Part shown: one piece after another, positions 43,259 through 52,377 of the stretch | How positions within the stretch are numbered: the first letter of the stretch is position 1 | How the letters are laid out: each line of letters opens with the position of its first letter | Assembly: GCF_014284335.1 (NCBI RefSeq) | Contig: NZ_JACOGF010000005.1 | Coordinates: 186,001-250,000 of the forward strand | DNA from: Undibacterium hunanense | GTDB lineage: Bacteria; Pseudomonadota; Gammaproteobacteria; Burkholderiales; Burkholderiaceae_D | DNA length: 64,000 nucleotides | Direction: 5' to 3' | Notes under the pieces: model-generated | Told to the model about the DNA's origin: nothing | The model's input: only the letters and a program-made list of their open reading frames with translations | Database searches by the model: none | Made by a program: the position numbers and the translations under genes

Positions 43259-43948
43259 GTGGTCGCAGACTTTTTCATCGTGAGCAACATTTTTCTGAAT
43301 CCTGAATCCCTGCCCATCCAATCCGTGGCGACCGAGCCGGCGGTGCCTGTCAGCCGGCTGTCGCCAGCGTGGTTGCGTGCACGTTTTGCCCAGCCGCCCG
43401 AGTGGACGCCAGAAATCAATGATGAACATTCCCTGTCCAGAAACCTGCCTTTTCGCCCGGCATCGGTACTGATACCCATCGTCATCCGCCAGAGCGGGTT
43501 GACCCTGCTGCTGACCGAGCGTGCCGCGAATCTGAATCATCATCCTGGCCAGATCAGTTTTCCTGGTGGGCGTTTTGAAGAAGAAGACATCAATCCGGTA
43601 GAAACCGCGCTGCGTGAAGCAGAAGAAGAGGTGGGGCTGAATCGCCGTTATGTGGATGTGCTGGGCCATTTGCCGGATTACCATACCGGCACCGGCTACC
43701 GCGTCAGCCCCGTGGTGTCGCTGGTAGACCCCGGTTTTGACCTGCGCGCTGATCCTACTGAAGTTGCATCGATTTTCGAGGTACCCCTGGCTTTTCTGAT
43801 GGATGGCCAGCATCACCAGCGCCGCCTGTTTGAACTGCCTGACGGTAGCGGCCAGAGGCAATTTTATTCCATGCCCTATGAGCAGCATTTCATCTGGGGA
43901 GCCACCGCCGGTATGCTGCGCAACCTGTTTCATTTCTTGCGCGCATGA
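43259..43948 (+). CDS. CoA pyrophosphatase (NudL/YeaB-like Nudix hydrolase)
   Basis: A Nudix protein of about 229 residues. The CoA-Nudix signature region reads LLLTERAANLNHHPGQISFPGGRFEEED, then the Nudix box with ALREAEEEVGL. It would cleave CoA and its esters to phosphopantetheine derivatives and 3',5'-ADP. The start is uncertain: GTG codons at 43259 and 43280 are possible and neither has a good ribosome site. Confidence 0.88.
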   Translation: MVADFFIVSNIFLNPESLPIQSVATEPAVPVSRLSPAWLRARFAQPPEWTPEINDEHSLSRNLPFRPASVLIPIVIRQSGLTLLLTERAANLNHHPGQISFPGGRFEEEDINPVETALREAEEEVGLNRRYVDVLGHLPDYHTGTGYRVSPVVSLVDPGFDLRADPTEVASIFEVPLAFLMDGQHHQRRLFELPDGSGQRQFYSMPYEQHFIWGATAGMLRNLFHFLRA

Positions 43949-43969
43949 CAGCAAAAGACTTGCCTTCTT

Positions 43970-44126
43970 GTGTCCTGAGTTACTAATTCGTTGAATAAAT
44001 CCGGCGAGAATCGATACGATACTGCCTCGCAAATGCGCGCAAGGCACCAGCCTTGCTGTGCTTTGCTCCTTGTCTCATACCGATTTCGCCTGATTTATTT
44101 TTCAACGAATTAGTAACTCAGGACAC
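43970..44126. repeat. Miniature inverted-repeat element, family III
   Basis: A 157 bp element with perfect 26 bp inverted ends (43970-43995 and 44101-44126; outer sequence GTGTCCTGAGTTACTAATTC). Similarity continues inward to about 38 bp with a 2 bp gap. No ORF lies inside. It sits between the Nudix gene and the CobD/CbiB-like gene. Confidence 0.85.
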
Positions 44127-44224
44127 TGAACAAAGCTTCATAATCTGGGCAAATCGGTTTACACTTGCCGCATTTGCAAATTCATTGTTGTCAGCCTTGC
44201 GCTGCAACATCAATTCAGTCAATT

Positions 44225-45175
44225 ATGACCTTTATTTCGATTCTGTTAGCTCTGTTGATCGAGCAGCTCAAGCCCTTGCGTGCGGATAACCCTATCTATA
44301 CGCAGATTCAGACGCTGGCTGAAAAAATCGAGGCCTCGTTCAATGCCGGTAAAGTCAAGCATGGTCGCCTGGGCTGGTGGATCATAGTCGGCCTGCTGAC
44401 TGTGCCTACTGCGCTGATCTACTGGCTATGCCATCGCCTGAGCCCCTTTGCAGCCCTGATCTGGAATGTGATCATCGTCTACCTGACCCTGGGTTTTCGT
44501 CGTTACAGCCACTATTTCACGTCGATACAACTGGCCCTGAGTTCAGGGGATGAAGACGCCGCCCGCCGTTATCTGGCGGAATGGACGCATCTGGACACCA
44601 CCGGCCTGGATGTGTCTGAAATTTCAAGACTGGCTGTCGAGCGTTCGCTGATTGCCAGCCATCGCAATGTGTTTGGTGTGTTTTTCTGGTTCCTGATGCC
44701 GGTAGGGCCAGCCTGTGCCGTCATGTACCGCGTGGCTGAATACCTGTCGCGTGCATGGAATGAACCCGATCACATGAAAAATGAAGAATTCGGTGTCTAC
44801 GCAGCCCAGGTGTTTTACTGGATAGACTGGATACCAGCCCGCCTGACAGCCGTTGCCTTTGCTGTTGTCGGCAATTTTGAAGATGCCGTGTATTCCTGGC
44901 GTAATTATGCTGATCGCTGGTCTGACGAAGCGGTGGGCATCATTCTTTCCGCCGGTGGTGGTGCACTGGGTGTGCGTCTGGGCGAGCCAGAAGAAAAAGC
45001 CATGGTCTTGCAGGCCGATGCCAGCGCCGTCGATGTCGACAGTCTGGAACTGGAAAGCCAGCCCGGTGCCGAAGCATCACCCAGAGCCCTGCAAAGCGCT
45101 GTTGGCCTGGTCTGGCGCGCCTTGTTGCTATGGATGCTGCTGTTATTGCTGCTCTCTTTTGCTGCCTGGGTATAA
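44225..45175 (+). CDS. CobD/CbiB (AmpE)-like membrane protein
   Basis: A 316-residue protein usually labelled CobD/CbiB family in Burkholderiales. It begins MTFISILLALLIEQLKPL and has hydrophobic segments near residues 52-75, 76-95, 160-180, 205-225 and 295-314, plus FWFLMPVGPACAVMYRVAEYLSRAW. CbiB makes adenosylcobinamide, but no cobalamin genes are nearby, and the family also includes AmpE-like proteins, so the role is open. Start at 44225 matches the family N-terminus. Confidence 0.8.
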   Translation: MTFISILLALLIEQLKPLRADNPIYTQIQTLAEKIEASFNAGKVKHGRLGWWIIVGLLTVPTALIYWLCHRLSPFAALIWNVIIVYLTLGFRRYSHYFTSIQLALSSGDEDAARRYLAEWTHLDTTGLDVSEISRLAVERSLIASHRNVFGVFFWFLMPVGPACAVMYRVAEYLSRAWNEPDHMKNEEFGVYAAQVFYWIDWIPARLTAVAFAVVGNFEDAVYSWRNYADRWSDEAVGIILSAGGGALGVRLGEPEEKAMVLQADASAVDVDSLELESQPGAEASPRALQSAVGLVWRALLLWMLLLLLLSFAAWV

Positions 45176-45285
45176 ATAAAGAGCTGGTGCTCATGCTGCC
45201 AGCTTTTTTCTTCTTGCATGCGTGATGCGCTGGCTGCCCCGTCTGCGCAGTCACCGTCCTGATATGAAAACTGCCTGCTGATCAC

Positions 45286-45858
45286 ATGAAAAAAATTATT
45301 GCCCCTGGTATTTGCCTGCGTGCCTTTGAGGCGCAGGATGCAGAACAATTTACTGCTACGGTACTGGAATCCGTACCAACCGTCGGCCGCTGGATGTCGT
45401 GGTGCCATGCTGGCTTTACGATAGAAGGTACGCATGAATGGTTTGATACCTGCAATCGTGGTCGTGCAGAAGGCACGGCCTATGAATTCGGTATCTTTGC
45501 TGAAGACGGTAAGGAATTGCTGGGAGCCTGTGGCTTGAATCTGATCAGCAAGATGCATAATTACTGTAACCTTGGCTACTGGATCAGGCAATCCAGGCAG
45601 GGGCAGGGTATAGCCACCCGGGTGGCACGCATACTGGCTGAAGCCGGATTTAAAGAGCTGGGCTTTAACCGTATCGAGATCGTCGTGGCCGAAGGCAATG
45701 AACTCAGCATGCAAGTCGCCAGAAAGCTGGGTGCGCTGCATGAATGCACAGCCCGCAACCGTTTGATGGTAGATGGCTTGCCGGTAGCAGCATCGATCTA
45801 TTCATTGATACCGCAGCAATGGCCGGCATTGCCATATCAGATCATTGTTGAGAATTAA
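45286..45858 (+). CDS. GNAT-family acetyltransferase, RimJ/RimL type
   Basis: A 190-residue acetyltransferase: GICLRAFEAQDAEQFTATV at the N-terminus, CNLGYWIRQSRQGQGIATRVARIL with the acetyl-CoA motif, and LGFNRIEIVVAEGNELSMQVARKLGA. It may acetylate a protein N-terminus or a small amine. No ribosome site is obvious before the ATG. Confidence 0.9.
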   Translation: MKKIIAPGICLRAFEAQDAEQFTATVLESVPTVGRWMSWCHAGFTIEGTHEWFDTCNRGRAEGTAYEFGIFAEDGKELLGACGLNLISKMHNYCNLGYWIRQSRQGQGIATRVARILAEAGFKELGFNRIEIVVAEGNELSMQVARKLGALHECTARNRLMVDGLPVAASIYSLIPQQWPALPYQIIVEN

Positions 45859-45886
45859 GGGCTAATATCAGGGGAGGGCGGCTTAT

Positions 45887-47056
45887 ATGCAAGTGCTTGT
45901 TTCCAGCAATGACGCCTCTCCTGATGCGATCTCTGGTACTGCCTCTGACACTCCCCTTGCTACTACCCCCGGCACTAGCCATCCCACCGTTCGTAATGCC
46001 ACCATTGATATTGCCAAAGGGCTGGGGATTATCCTGGTGGTATTTGGTCACAATTGGATCATTGCGCATGATCATGGCGAATTATTTCGCATCGTTTTTT
46101 CTTTTCACATGCCTCTGTTCTTCTTTCTGTCTGGTGCTGTGTTCCACCATGATGCCGGTTTCCGGGACTTTCTGGTCGTCAAGGCGGATGCGCTGCTGAA
46201 GCCGTATTTTGTGGTGCTGCTGATCTGGGGTGCTTTTCGCGTTCTGTTTGCCCATGTGCCATGGGATACTTACCTGGCCGGTCTGTTATATGGCACCGGC
46301 AACACCATAGAATGGGTACCGCTGTGGTATCTGCCGCATCTGTTTTTGGCCATGCTGGCTGCCTGGGGTGTGCTGCGTATCATCGATCATTTTGACGCCA
46401 GACAGGGCCTGGTGGCGCTTGTTACTACACTGCTGCTTGGCCTTGGGATCGTGCTGACACAGTTTGTGGCCCAACTTGACGGGCAAGCCTATACCCATCT
46501 GAACCAGGCACTGGGGAACCGGCAAAACAACTTCCCCGGTCTGCCCTGGAGTGCTGATCTGCTGGGCATCAGCACTGCCTTTATCCTGCTGGGTTATCTG
46601 TGGCGCGACAAGGTCATGCATTTCAAGCCGCAGCCATGGGGCGTGGCGCTGGCTGGCCTTACCTTCGTGACCTTGCATGTGTTGTTTGACGACACCATAG
46701 ACTTGAACATGCGCCTGTACGGCAGTTGGTGGATATCCACGGCACAGGCACTGGCTGGCATTTACCTGTTGTTGAGTCTGGCCGATGTCCTGGGAAAATG
46801 GAATGCAGGCAGGCGGGCTCTGGCCTATCTGGGCAGCAGCAGCCTGTTTATCATGATTTTTCATTCATGGATAGAGTGGAAGGTGTTTGCCCTGCTGGGC
46901 AAGCTGGGCACACAGGACGATGTAGGCTTGCACAATATTCTGTATGCCAGCATTGCCCTGGTATGTGGCCTGCTGTTGCCCTTACTGATGCTGGAAGTGG
47001 TGAAAAGACAAACATTGCTGACAAAATTATTATTGGCTTCCAGAAGTCGCTTGTAG
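45887..47056 (+). CDS. Acyltransferase-3 family membrane protein
   Basis: A 389-residue multi-pass membrane acyltransferase. The family motif region is IDIAKGLGIILVVFGHNWIIAHDHGELFRIVFSFHMPLFFFLSGAVF, with the conserved His in GH and the FxMPLFFxxSG stretch. About ten membrane segments follow. Such proteins O-acetylate cell-surface glycans; it resembles the fucose-4-O-acetylase group. GGAGGG lies about 10 bp before the ATG. A short Ser/Thr/Pro-rich N-terminal tail precedes the membrane part. Confidence 0.88.
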   Translation: MQVLVSSNDASPDAISGTASDTPLATTPGTSHPTVRNATIDIAKGLGIILVVFGHNWIIAHDHGELFRIVFSFHMPLFFFLSGAVFHHDAGFRDFLVVKADALLKPYFVVLLIWGAFRVLFAHVPWDTYLAGLLYGTGNTIEWVPLWYLPHLFLAMLAAWGVLRIIDHFDARQGLVALVTTLLLGLGIVLTQFVAQLDGQAYTHLNQALGNRQNNFPGLPWSADLLGISTAFILLGYLWRDKVMHFKPQPWGVALAGLTFVTLHVLFDDTIDLNMRLYGSWWISTAQALAGIYLLLSLADVLGKWNAGRRALAYLGSSSLFIMIFHSWIEWKVFALLGKLGTQDDVGLHNILYASIALVCGLLLPLLMLEVVKRQTLLTKLLLASRSRL

Positions 47057-47368
47057 AAAATACAAACTTCATTCTGTGTGGATGGGCGTGCAAGTCATTA
47101 GCATGTAGCCTGTCTGTGTTCACATACAAAGAAGTTGGAAGTGCAGGTGCAAGCTGACGCTTTACTATGGTCCAAAATGAACTATATTAGCCAGATGCCA
47201 TCCTGGCTTTCACATGCTGGAACGGATTTTGCAAAGACTCGTAATATATCTACCTGGCGATTTTGATTCAAGTCTTCTATAAGATATAATATGGAAGTAT
47301 TTTGAAAGCTTGGTATCACATAATGATGTTGAGCTTTATTCACTCTTGCTTTATCGCAAGCCGAGCAC
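47057..47368. other. 312 bp intergenic region before the DUF3579 gene
   Basis: AT-rich, with no convincing gene. It contains the promoter listed next and no RNA gene that I can recognise. Confidence 0.5.
47263..47290 (+). promoter_or_regulatory. Sigma-70 promoter of the DUF3579 gene
   Basis: TTGATT (47263-47268), a 16 bp spacer and TATAAT (47285-47290), giving a start about 70 bp before the gene. Confidence 0.65.
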
Positions 47369-47701
47369 ATGGCCGATACCAAAAAAACGCAACAAGTCCG
47401 CGAGTTTTTCATCCAGGGCATCACCAGTGATGGGAAGCAATTTCGCCCCAGTGACTGGGCAGAGCGCCTGTGTGGAGCCATGTCCTGTTTCAGTCCTGAC
47501 GGTGGCCGTCACTCGCATCTGCAATATTCACCCTATGTTCGCCCCATCCTGCTGAACGGCGTGCGTTCTGTCGTGGTCAATGAAGCCATACGTGAAATCG
47601 AACCGCTGGCCTACCATTTCGTGGTCAGTTTTGCCAAAGATAATGATTTGCAAATTATCGATGCCTGTCTGTTACCAGACGAGCCAAAGGCCGGTAAATA
47701 A
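47369..47701 (+). CDS. DUF3579 family protein
   Basis: A 110-residue protein matching DUF3579 of betaproteobacteria: FFIQGITSDGKQFRPSDWAERLCGAMSCF and YSPYVRPILLNGVRSVVVNEAIREIEPLAYHFVVSFAKDNDLQI. Function is unknown. It is cytosolic and apparently monocistronic, convergent with the LysR gene. Confidence 0.9.
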   Translation: MADTKKTQQVREFFIQGITSDGKQFRPSDWAERLCGAMSCFSPDGGRHSHLQYSPYVRPILLNGVRSVVVNEAIREIEPLAYHFVVSFAKDNDLQIIDACLLPDEPKAGK

Positions 47702-47769
47702 ATTTCACCAAATCCCATCTGGTTTAGTTGCAAGCTTGGGTTGCAAGCAGAACCATACTTTATTCCTTA

Positions 47770-48681
47770 TCAAACCGTCTGGTTCTGAAACGCCGCTATC
47801 ACCTGTTGTCTCAGCCAGCGGTTGGCTGGGTCATTTTCCACATTCTGGTGCCAGTACAGGTACACGTCCCATGAAGGCATGGCGACAGGTAAGGGAAATA
47901 TCTGGTTGCCAAACTGTTCATTCGCAATGCGTGCATAGCCTTCCGGCATGGTCAGCAACAAATCGGTCTGACTAACCACCCTGCAAGCGGCGAAATAATG
48001 CTGGCAGCGCAAGCGTATGCGTCTTTGCAGGCCCAGGCGACTCAGCTCAAAATCTTCCAGACCCATACCCTTGCGGCGTGAGCTTGCCAGTATGTGCTCA
48101 GCCTGCATATACGTGTCCAGATCCAGCTTGCCATGGATGACGGGATGATCACGTCTTGCCAGCACGACGGTATTGCCTTGCACTACCTTCTGGCGGTGTA
48201 TTTCATTTGGCAATGGCAACAACATGTCAATCGCCAGATCCAGACTGCCAGCCGCCAGTTCACTGACCAGTTCCCGCCTTTCTACCTGTATTGCTGCCAG
48301 ATTGATTTGCGGTGCCTGCCGGGTAATGCTTTCCATTAATGGCGGCAGGGCAGTCGATTCCAATACATCACGCAAAGCAAGATTGAACTGTTTGCTAGCC
48401 AGTGCCGGGTCAAACTTGTCATTCTCGGTCAGCGTCACTTCCAGCCCGCGCAGCGCCTGTCGCACAGGTTCTATGATGCTGCGCGCCAGCGGGGTCGATA
48501 CCATCATTTGCCCCTGGCGTACAAACAGCGGGTCATTGAACAATTGCCGCAGGCGGTTCAATGCATGGCTGATGGCAGGCTGGGTCAGGTTCAGTTGCTG
48601 GCTGGCACGGGTCACGCTGCCTTCGGTATAGATGGCAACAAAGACGGTGAACAGGTTTAAATCGACACGGGATAAATGCAT
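47770..48681 (-). CDS. LysR-family transcriptional regulator
   Basis: A 303-residue LysR regulator (SRVDLNLFTVFVAIYTEGSVTRASQQLNLTQPAISHALNRLRQLFNDPLFVRQG), of the NodD/SyrM-like subgroup with HALNRLR helix. It is divergent from a phosphatase gene that heads the acyl-CoA catabolic block, with about 100 bp between them, so it is a good candidate regulator of that block. Confidence 0.93.
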   Translation of the reverse strand: MHLSRVDLNLFTVFVAIYTEGSVTRASQQLNLTQPAISHALNRLRQLFNDPLFVRQGQMMVSTPLARSIIEPVRQALRGLEVTLTENDKFDPALASKQFNLALRDVLESTALPPLMESITRQAPQINLAAIQVERRELVSELAAGSLDLAIDMLLPLPNEIHRQKVVQGNTVVLARRDHPVIHGKLDLDTYMQAEHILASSRRKGMGLEDFELSRLGLQRRIRLRCQHYFAACRVVSQTDLLLTMPEGYARIANEQFGNQIFPLPVAMPSWDVYLYWHQNVENDPANRWLRQQVIAAFQNQTV

Positions 48682-48782
48682 GAGATTAATTAATATGGAT
48701 AATAACTATTCATTTGATCAATTATAGTCGCGCGCTTACACTTTGTTCATCAATTTATACCTGATTTATCAAAGAGGAAGTA

Positions 48783-49514
48783 ATGGCAGCTTTATATCTG
48801 GTCAGACACGGGCAAGCTTCATTCGGTAGCCAGAACTATGATCAATTGTCTGAACTGGGTCAGCAGCAGGCGCGGTATCTGGGGGGCTGGTGGGCGGCGC
48901 GTGACATGCAGGTTTCACGGGTTGTCACGGGTGCCTTGAAGCGACATCAGCAAACGGCACAAGTCTGTATGGCGGAAATACTGCAACAAGATGTTGACGC
49001 GCTGGATATGTCTGCCTGGCATTGTGATGCCGGTTTCAACGAATACAACCATCATGAAGTCCTGGCACGCCATGTTCCAGCCTTTGATGACCCGGCAGCG
49101 GTCAAACATTTCCTCATGAATACCCCGAATGGCAAGCAGGCCTTCCAGGATATTTTTGCCCAGGCCATCAGCCGCTGGATGTCAGGCGAACATGATGCTG
49201 AGTATGTGGAAAGCTGGAACACATTTCGCCAGCGTTGCGTCACCGCCATGCACAAACAACTGGCGATTGCTGATGATGCCAAAAACATCGTCGTGTTCAC
49301 CTCTGGCGGCACCATATCGGCGCTCTGCCAGCATGTGCTGGGCTTTCCTGATCCGCGCTTTGCCGAACTTAACTGGTCGCTGGTGAATAGTGCCGTCACC
49401 CGCTTTCATTTGCAGCCGACAGCAGAAGGCATATTGCGTCCTGCACTGGCTTACCTGAACAATTTTTCGCATCTTGAAGTGTTGAATAACCCCAAAGCAA
49501 TTACCTACGTTTAA
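48783..49514 (+). CDS. Histidine phosphatase superfamily protein
   Basis: A 243-residue branch 1 histidine phosphatase. The phospho-His motif is LYLVRHGQASFGS, with a second Arg in VVTGALKRHQQTAQ and the second His in VVFTSGGTISALCQHV-type context (here the usual His is replaced by TSGG, as in several phosphoglycerate-mutase-like members). The substrate is unknown. AGAGGAAG lies before the ATG. The last base of its stop codon is the first base of a family II repeat. Confidence 0.88.
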   Translation: MAALYLVRHGQASFGSQNYDQLSELGQQQARYLGGWWAARDMQVSRVVTGALKRHQQTAQVCMAEILQQDVDALDMSAWHCDAGFNEYNHHEVLARHVPAFDDPAAVKHFLMNTPNGKQAFQDIFAQAISRWMSGEHDAEYVESWNTFRQRCVTAMHKQLAIADDAKNIVVFTSGGTISALCQHVLGFPDPRFAELNWSLVNSAVTRFHLQPTAEGILRPALAYLNNFSHLEVLNNPKAITYV

Positions 49515-49678
49515 GAACCTGTTTCCGATCTTAATGCGCGAGCGCAATCGGAGTCGACGCGAGGCTCATGCGCTGCTCAAAATGCTCATGTACTTAGAGT
49601 ACATTCCGCTTTTTGCGCTGCGTTTTTGTTACCCTGACCTCGCTGACACCCGCTCGCTACAGATCGTAAACAGGTTCT
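49514..49678. repeat. Miniature inverted-repeat element, family II, copy B
   Basis: A 165 bp element with ends AGAACCTGTTTCCGATC and the complement of AGAACCTGTTTACGATC. It is inverted relative to copy A at 41696-41828 and longer in the middle. It contains a palindromic core ATGTACT-N3-AGTACAT shared by both copies. It separates the phosphatase from the SDR gene. Confidence 0.88.
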
Positions 49679-49699
49679 AAGAAATAAGAGAGACAAGTT

Positions 49700-50464
49700 A
49701 TGACAGCAATGTTCGATTTAACCGGCAAGGTCGCACTGGTCACCGGTGCCAGCCGTGGCATAGGTGAAGCCGTTGCCAAAACCCTGGCTGCCAACGGTGC
49801 CTATGTCATCGTTTCCAGCCGCAAGGCAGAAGCTTGCGAAGCCGTGGTGGCAGCAATTATTGCCGCTGGCGGCAAGGCCGAAGCACGTGCCTGCCATATT
49901 GGTGAAATGGCGCAGATTGATGCCCTGTTTGCCGACATTACGGCAGCGCACGGCAAGCTCGATATTCTGGTCAACAACGCCGCCACTAACCCTCACTTCG
50001 GGCATATCACCGAGACGGACGTGGGTGCCTTCCAGAAGACGGTAGATGTCAATATACGCGGCTACTTCTTCATGTCTTCTGCCGGTGCCAAACTGATGGC
50101 AAAAAACGGTGGTGGCAGCATCATCAATGTGGCTTCTGTCAACGGTGTGGTGCCAGGTGCCATGCAGGGGATTTATTCCATCACCAAGGCGGCAGTCATC
50201 GCCATGACCAAATCCTTCGCGCTGGAATGTGCACCCATGGGCGTGCGCGTGAATGCCTTGCTGCCCGGCGCGACCGATACCAAGTTTGCTTCAGCCCTGT
50301 TCCACAATCCTGTCATCCTTGAAAGAGCACTGACCCGCATACCCATGAAGCGCATTGCTGAACCCGATGAAATGGCGGGCACGGTCTTGTATCTGGCATC
50401 GAATGCGTCCAGCTACACCACCGGGGCCTGCATCAATGTTGATGGCGGCTATCTGGTTAGTTAA
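49700..50464 (+). CDS. Short-chain dehydrogenase/reductase
   Basis: A 254-residue classical SDR: cofactor motif TGASRGIG at about 16-23, NNAA in VNNAATNPHFG, the catalytic Ser in IINVASVNG and Tyr/Lys in GIYSITKAA. It is FabG-like and probably NAD(P)-dependent. It is followed by a thioesterase and an acyl-CoA dehydrogenase gene, so it may act as a 3-hydroxyacyl-CoA dehydrogenase. Confidence 0.93.
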   Translation: MTAMFDLTGKVALVTGASRGIGEAVAKTLAANGAYVIVSSRKAEACEAVVAAIIAAGGKAEARACHIGEMAQIDALFADITAAHGKLDILVNNAATNPHFGHITETDVGAFQKTVDVNIRGYFFMSSAGAKLMAKNGGGSIINVASVNGVVPGAMQGIYSITKAAVIAMTKSFALECAPMGVRVNALLPGATDTKFASALFHNPVILERALTRIPMKRIAEPDEMAGTVLYLASNASSYTTGACINVDGGYLVS

Positions 50465-50488
50465 TACGGCAAATAACAAGGCGCGATC

Positions 50489-50938
50489 ATGAAACCGGCA
50501 TACGTGGCAAGCAATCCAGATTACGCAGTGCAACTGAAGAGTCTGGTGCTGGCCATGCCCATGGCGCAATGGCTGGGCATACAGTTTGTGAAGGTGGAAC
50601 CGGGCGAAGTGGAACTGGATATTGCCTACCGCGAAGAACTCAGTTTCGTACCCGGAAAGATGCAGGCCACAGCGATATTTGCAGCCGCAGATTTTGCCGG
50701 TGTTTCTGCTGCCGGCACTCTGTTGCCACCGGGCTGGATCAACGCCAGCATAGACAGTAGTTTAAAAATAGTCGCTCCCGCCGATGGTGAAAAACTGCGG
50801 GCACGCGGACGCGTGGTTTCACACAGCAAGTTGTTAACAGTCAGCGCCGCAGAGGTTTTCTCTGTACGTGATGGCGAAGAGGTTTTATGCGCAACAGCAT
50901 TGCTGACGGCGCGCAATATTGAGCTACAAAGAAGGTAA
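50489..50938 (+). CDS. PaaI-like hotdog-fold thioesterase
   Basis: A 149-residue hotdog protein: MPMAQWLGIQFVKVEPGEVELDIAYREELSF, then GKMQATAIFAAADFAGVSAAGTLLPPGW. It belongs with PaaI/DUF4442 thioesterases that release free acids from acyl-CoA. It begins 24 bp after the SDR gene, so the two are co-transcribed. Confidence 0.85.
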   Translation: MKPAYVASNPDYAVQLKSLVLAMPMAQWLGIQFVKVEPGEVELDIAYREELSFVPGKMQATAIFAAADFAGVSAAGTLLPPGWINASIDSSLKIVAPADGEKLRARGRVVSHSKLLTVSAAEVFSVRDGEEVLCATALLTARNIELQRR

Positions 50939-51016
50939 AACGGACATAGCCATGTCCATTTGAAAAAAAACTGAACAAACCTAGCTAACTGAACAAACGA
51001 GGAAAAAGGACACATC

Positions 51017-52243
51017 ATGGATTTTCAATACAGCCCCAAAGTCAAAGATTTGCAGACACGCCTGATCGCCTTCATGGATGAGCACGTCTATCCAAATGAA
51101 AAGACTTTCTTTGGTGAGATCGCTGCCAACCGCAAGGCAGGCAATGCCTGGATACCAACCAAGGTCGTTGAGCAACTGAAAGCCAAGGCACGTGATGCCG
51201 GTCTGTGGAACCTGTTCCTGCCAGAATCTGGCCATGGTGCAGGTTTGACCAATCTGGAATATGCACCGCTGTGCGAGATCATGGGCCGCGCTGTCTGGGC
51301 ACCTGAAGTATTCAATTGCTCGGCACCCGACACCGGCAACATGGAAGTATTTGCCCGTTATGGCACGCCTGAACATCAGGAACAATGGCTGAAACCATTG
51401 TTGCGTGGCGAAATCCGTTCCTGTTTCGCGATGACAGAACCAGCAGTGGCGTCATCTGACGCCACCAATATTGAATCATCGATAGTGCGTGATGGCGATG
51501 AGTACGTTATCAATGGCCGCAAATGGTGGTCGTCCGGTGCCAATGATCCGCGCTGCAAAGTGTTCATCTTCATGGGCAAGAGTGATCCTGATAATGCTGA
51601 CCGCCACAAGCAGCAATCGATGATCATCGTGCCGCGCGATACGCCGGGCGTAACCATTTTGCGTGCCTTGCCAGTCTTTGGTTATGACGATGCACCGCAT
51701 GGCCATGGCGAAGTCCTGTTTGAAAACGTGCGCGTGCCCGCATCCAATATCTTGCTGGGCGAAGGCCGTGGTTTTGAGATTGCCCAGGGCCGTCTGGGGC
51801 CTGGCCGTATCCATCACTGCATGCGTTTGATCGGTCTGGCAGAACGTGCACTGGAAGACATGTGCAAGCGCTCGTTGACACGTGTGGCCTTTGGCAAACG
51901 GGTCGCAGAGCAGGGCGTGACACTGGAACGTATCGCCAATGCCCGCATCCTGATCGACCAGGCACGCTTCCTGGTCCTGAATGCCGCACAGATGATGGAT
52001 ACGGTAGGCAACAAGGCAGCCGCCAAAGAAATCGCCATGATCAAGGTGGCCGCACCGACCATGGCTTGCCAGGTCATTGACTGGGCGATACAGGCGCATG
52101 GCGGTGGTGGCGTGTCGGATGATTTTGGCCTGGCGTATTCATACGCACAAGCCCGTACCCTGCGCCTGGCCGATGGCCCGGATGAAGTACACAGAAATCA
52201 GATCGGCAAGATGGAATTGAAAAAATATACGGAGAAAAAATAA
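51017..52243 (+). CDS. Acyl-CoA dehydrogenase, ACAD10/11-like
   Basis: A 408-residue dehydrogenase: [81 protein letters not shown], and [42 protein letters not shown]. These match the ACAD10/11-type group acting on longer or branched acyl-CoAs. AAAGGA precedes the ATG. It shares the operon with the SDR, thioesterase and ligase genes and would use the EtfAB electron carrier encoded at 32-34 kb. Confidence 0.93.
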   Translation: MDFQYSPKVKDLQTRLIAFMDEHVYPNEKTFFGEIAANRKAGNAWIPTKVVEQLKAKARDAGLWNLFLPESGHGAGLTNLEYAPLCEIMGRAVWAPEVFNCSAPDTGNMEVFARYGTPEHQEQWLKPLLRGEIRSCFAMTEPAVASSDATNIESSIVRDGDEYVINGRKWWSSGANDPRCKVFIFMGKSDPDNADRHKQQSMIIVPRDTPGVTILRALPVFGYDDAPHGHGEVLFENVRVPASNILLGEGRGFEIAQGRLGPGRIHHCMRLIGLAERALEDMCKRSLTRVAFGKRVAEQGVTLERIANARILIDQARFLVLNAAQMMDTVGNKAAAKEIAMIKVAAPTMACQVIDWAIQAHGGGGVSDDFGLAYSYAQARTLRLADGPDEVHRNQIGKMELKKYTEKK

Positions 52244-52377
52244 TTACTTGTAGTTTCATAAGTGCGATTTACGGGTAGTTCCGGATTGGCCCTTCCTCTT
52301 TTTGAGGCAGGGCTTTTCCGACGTTAACTTCCCAGTTGGCTGACATTTTCAAATTATTCTTATAAAGAGAGACAAAA

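Noticed and set aside
44225-45175. Cobalamin biosynthesis gene cbiB
   Set aside because: No other cobalamin genes nearby and the family also covers AmpE-like proteins, so I kept a general name.
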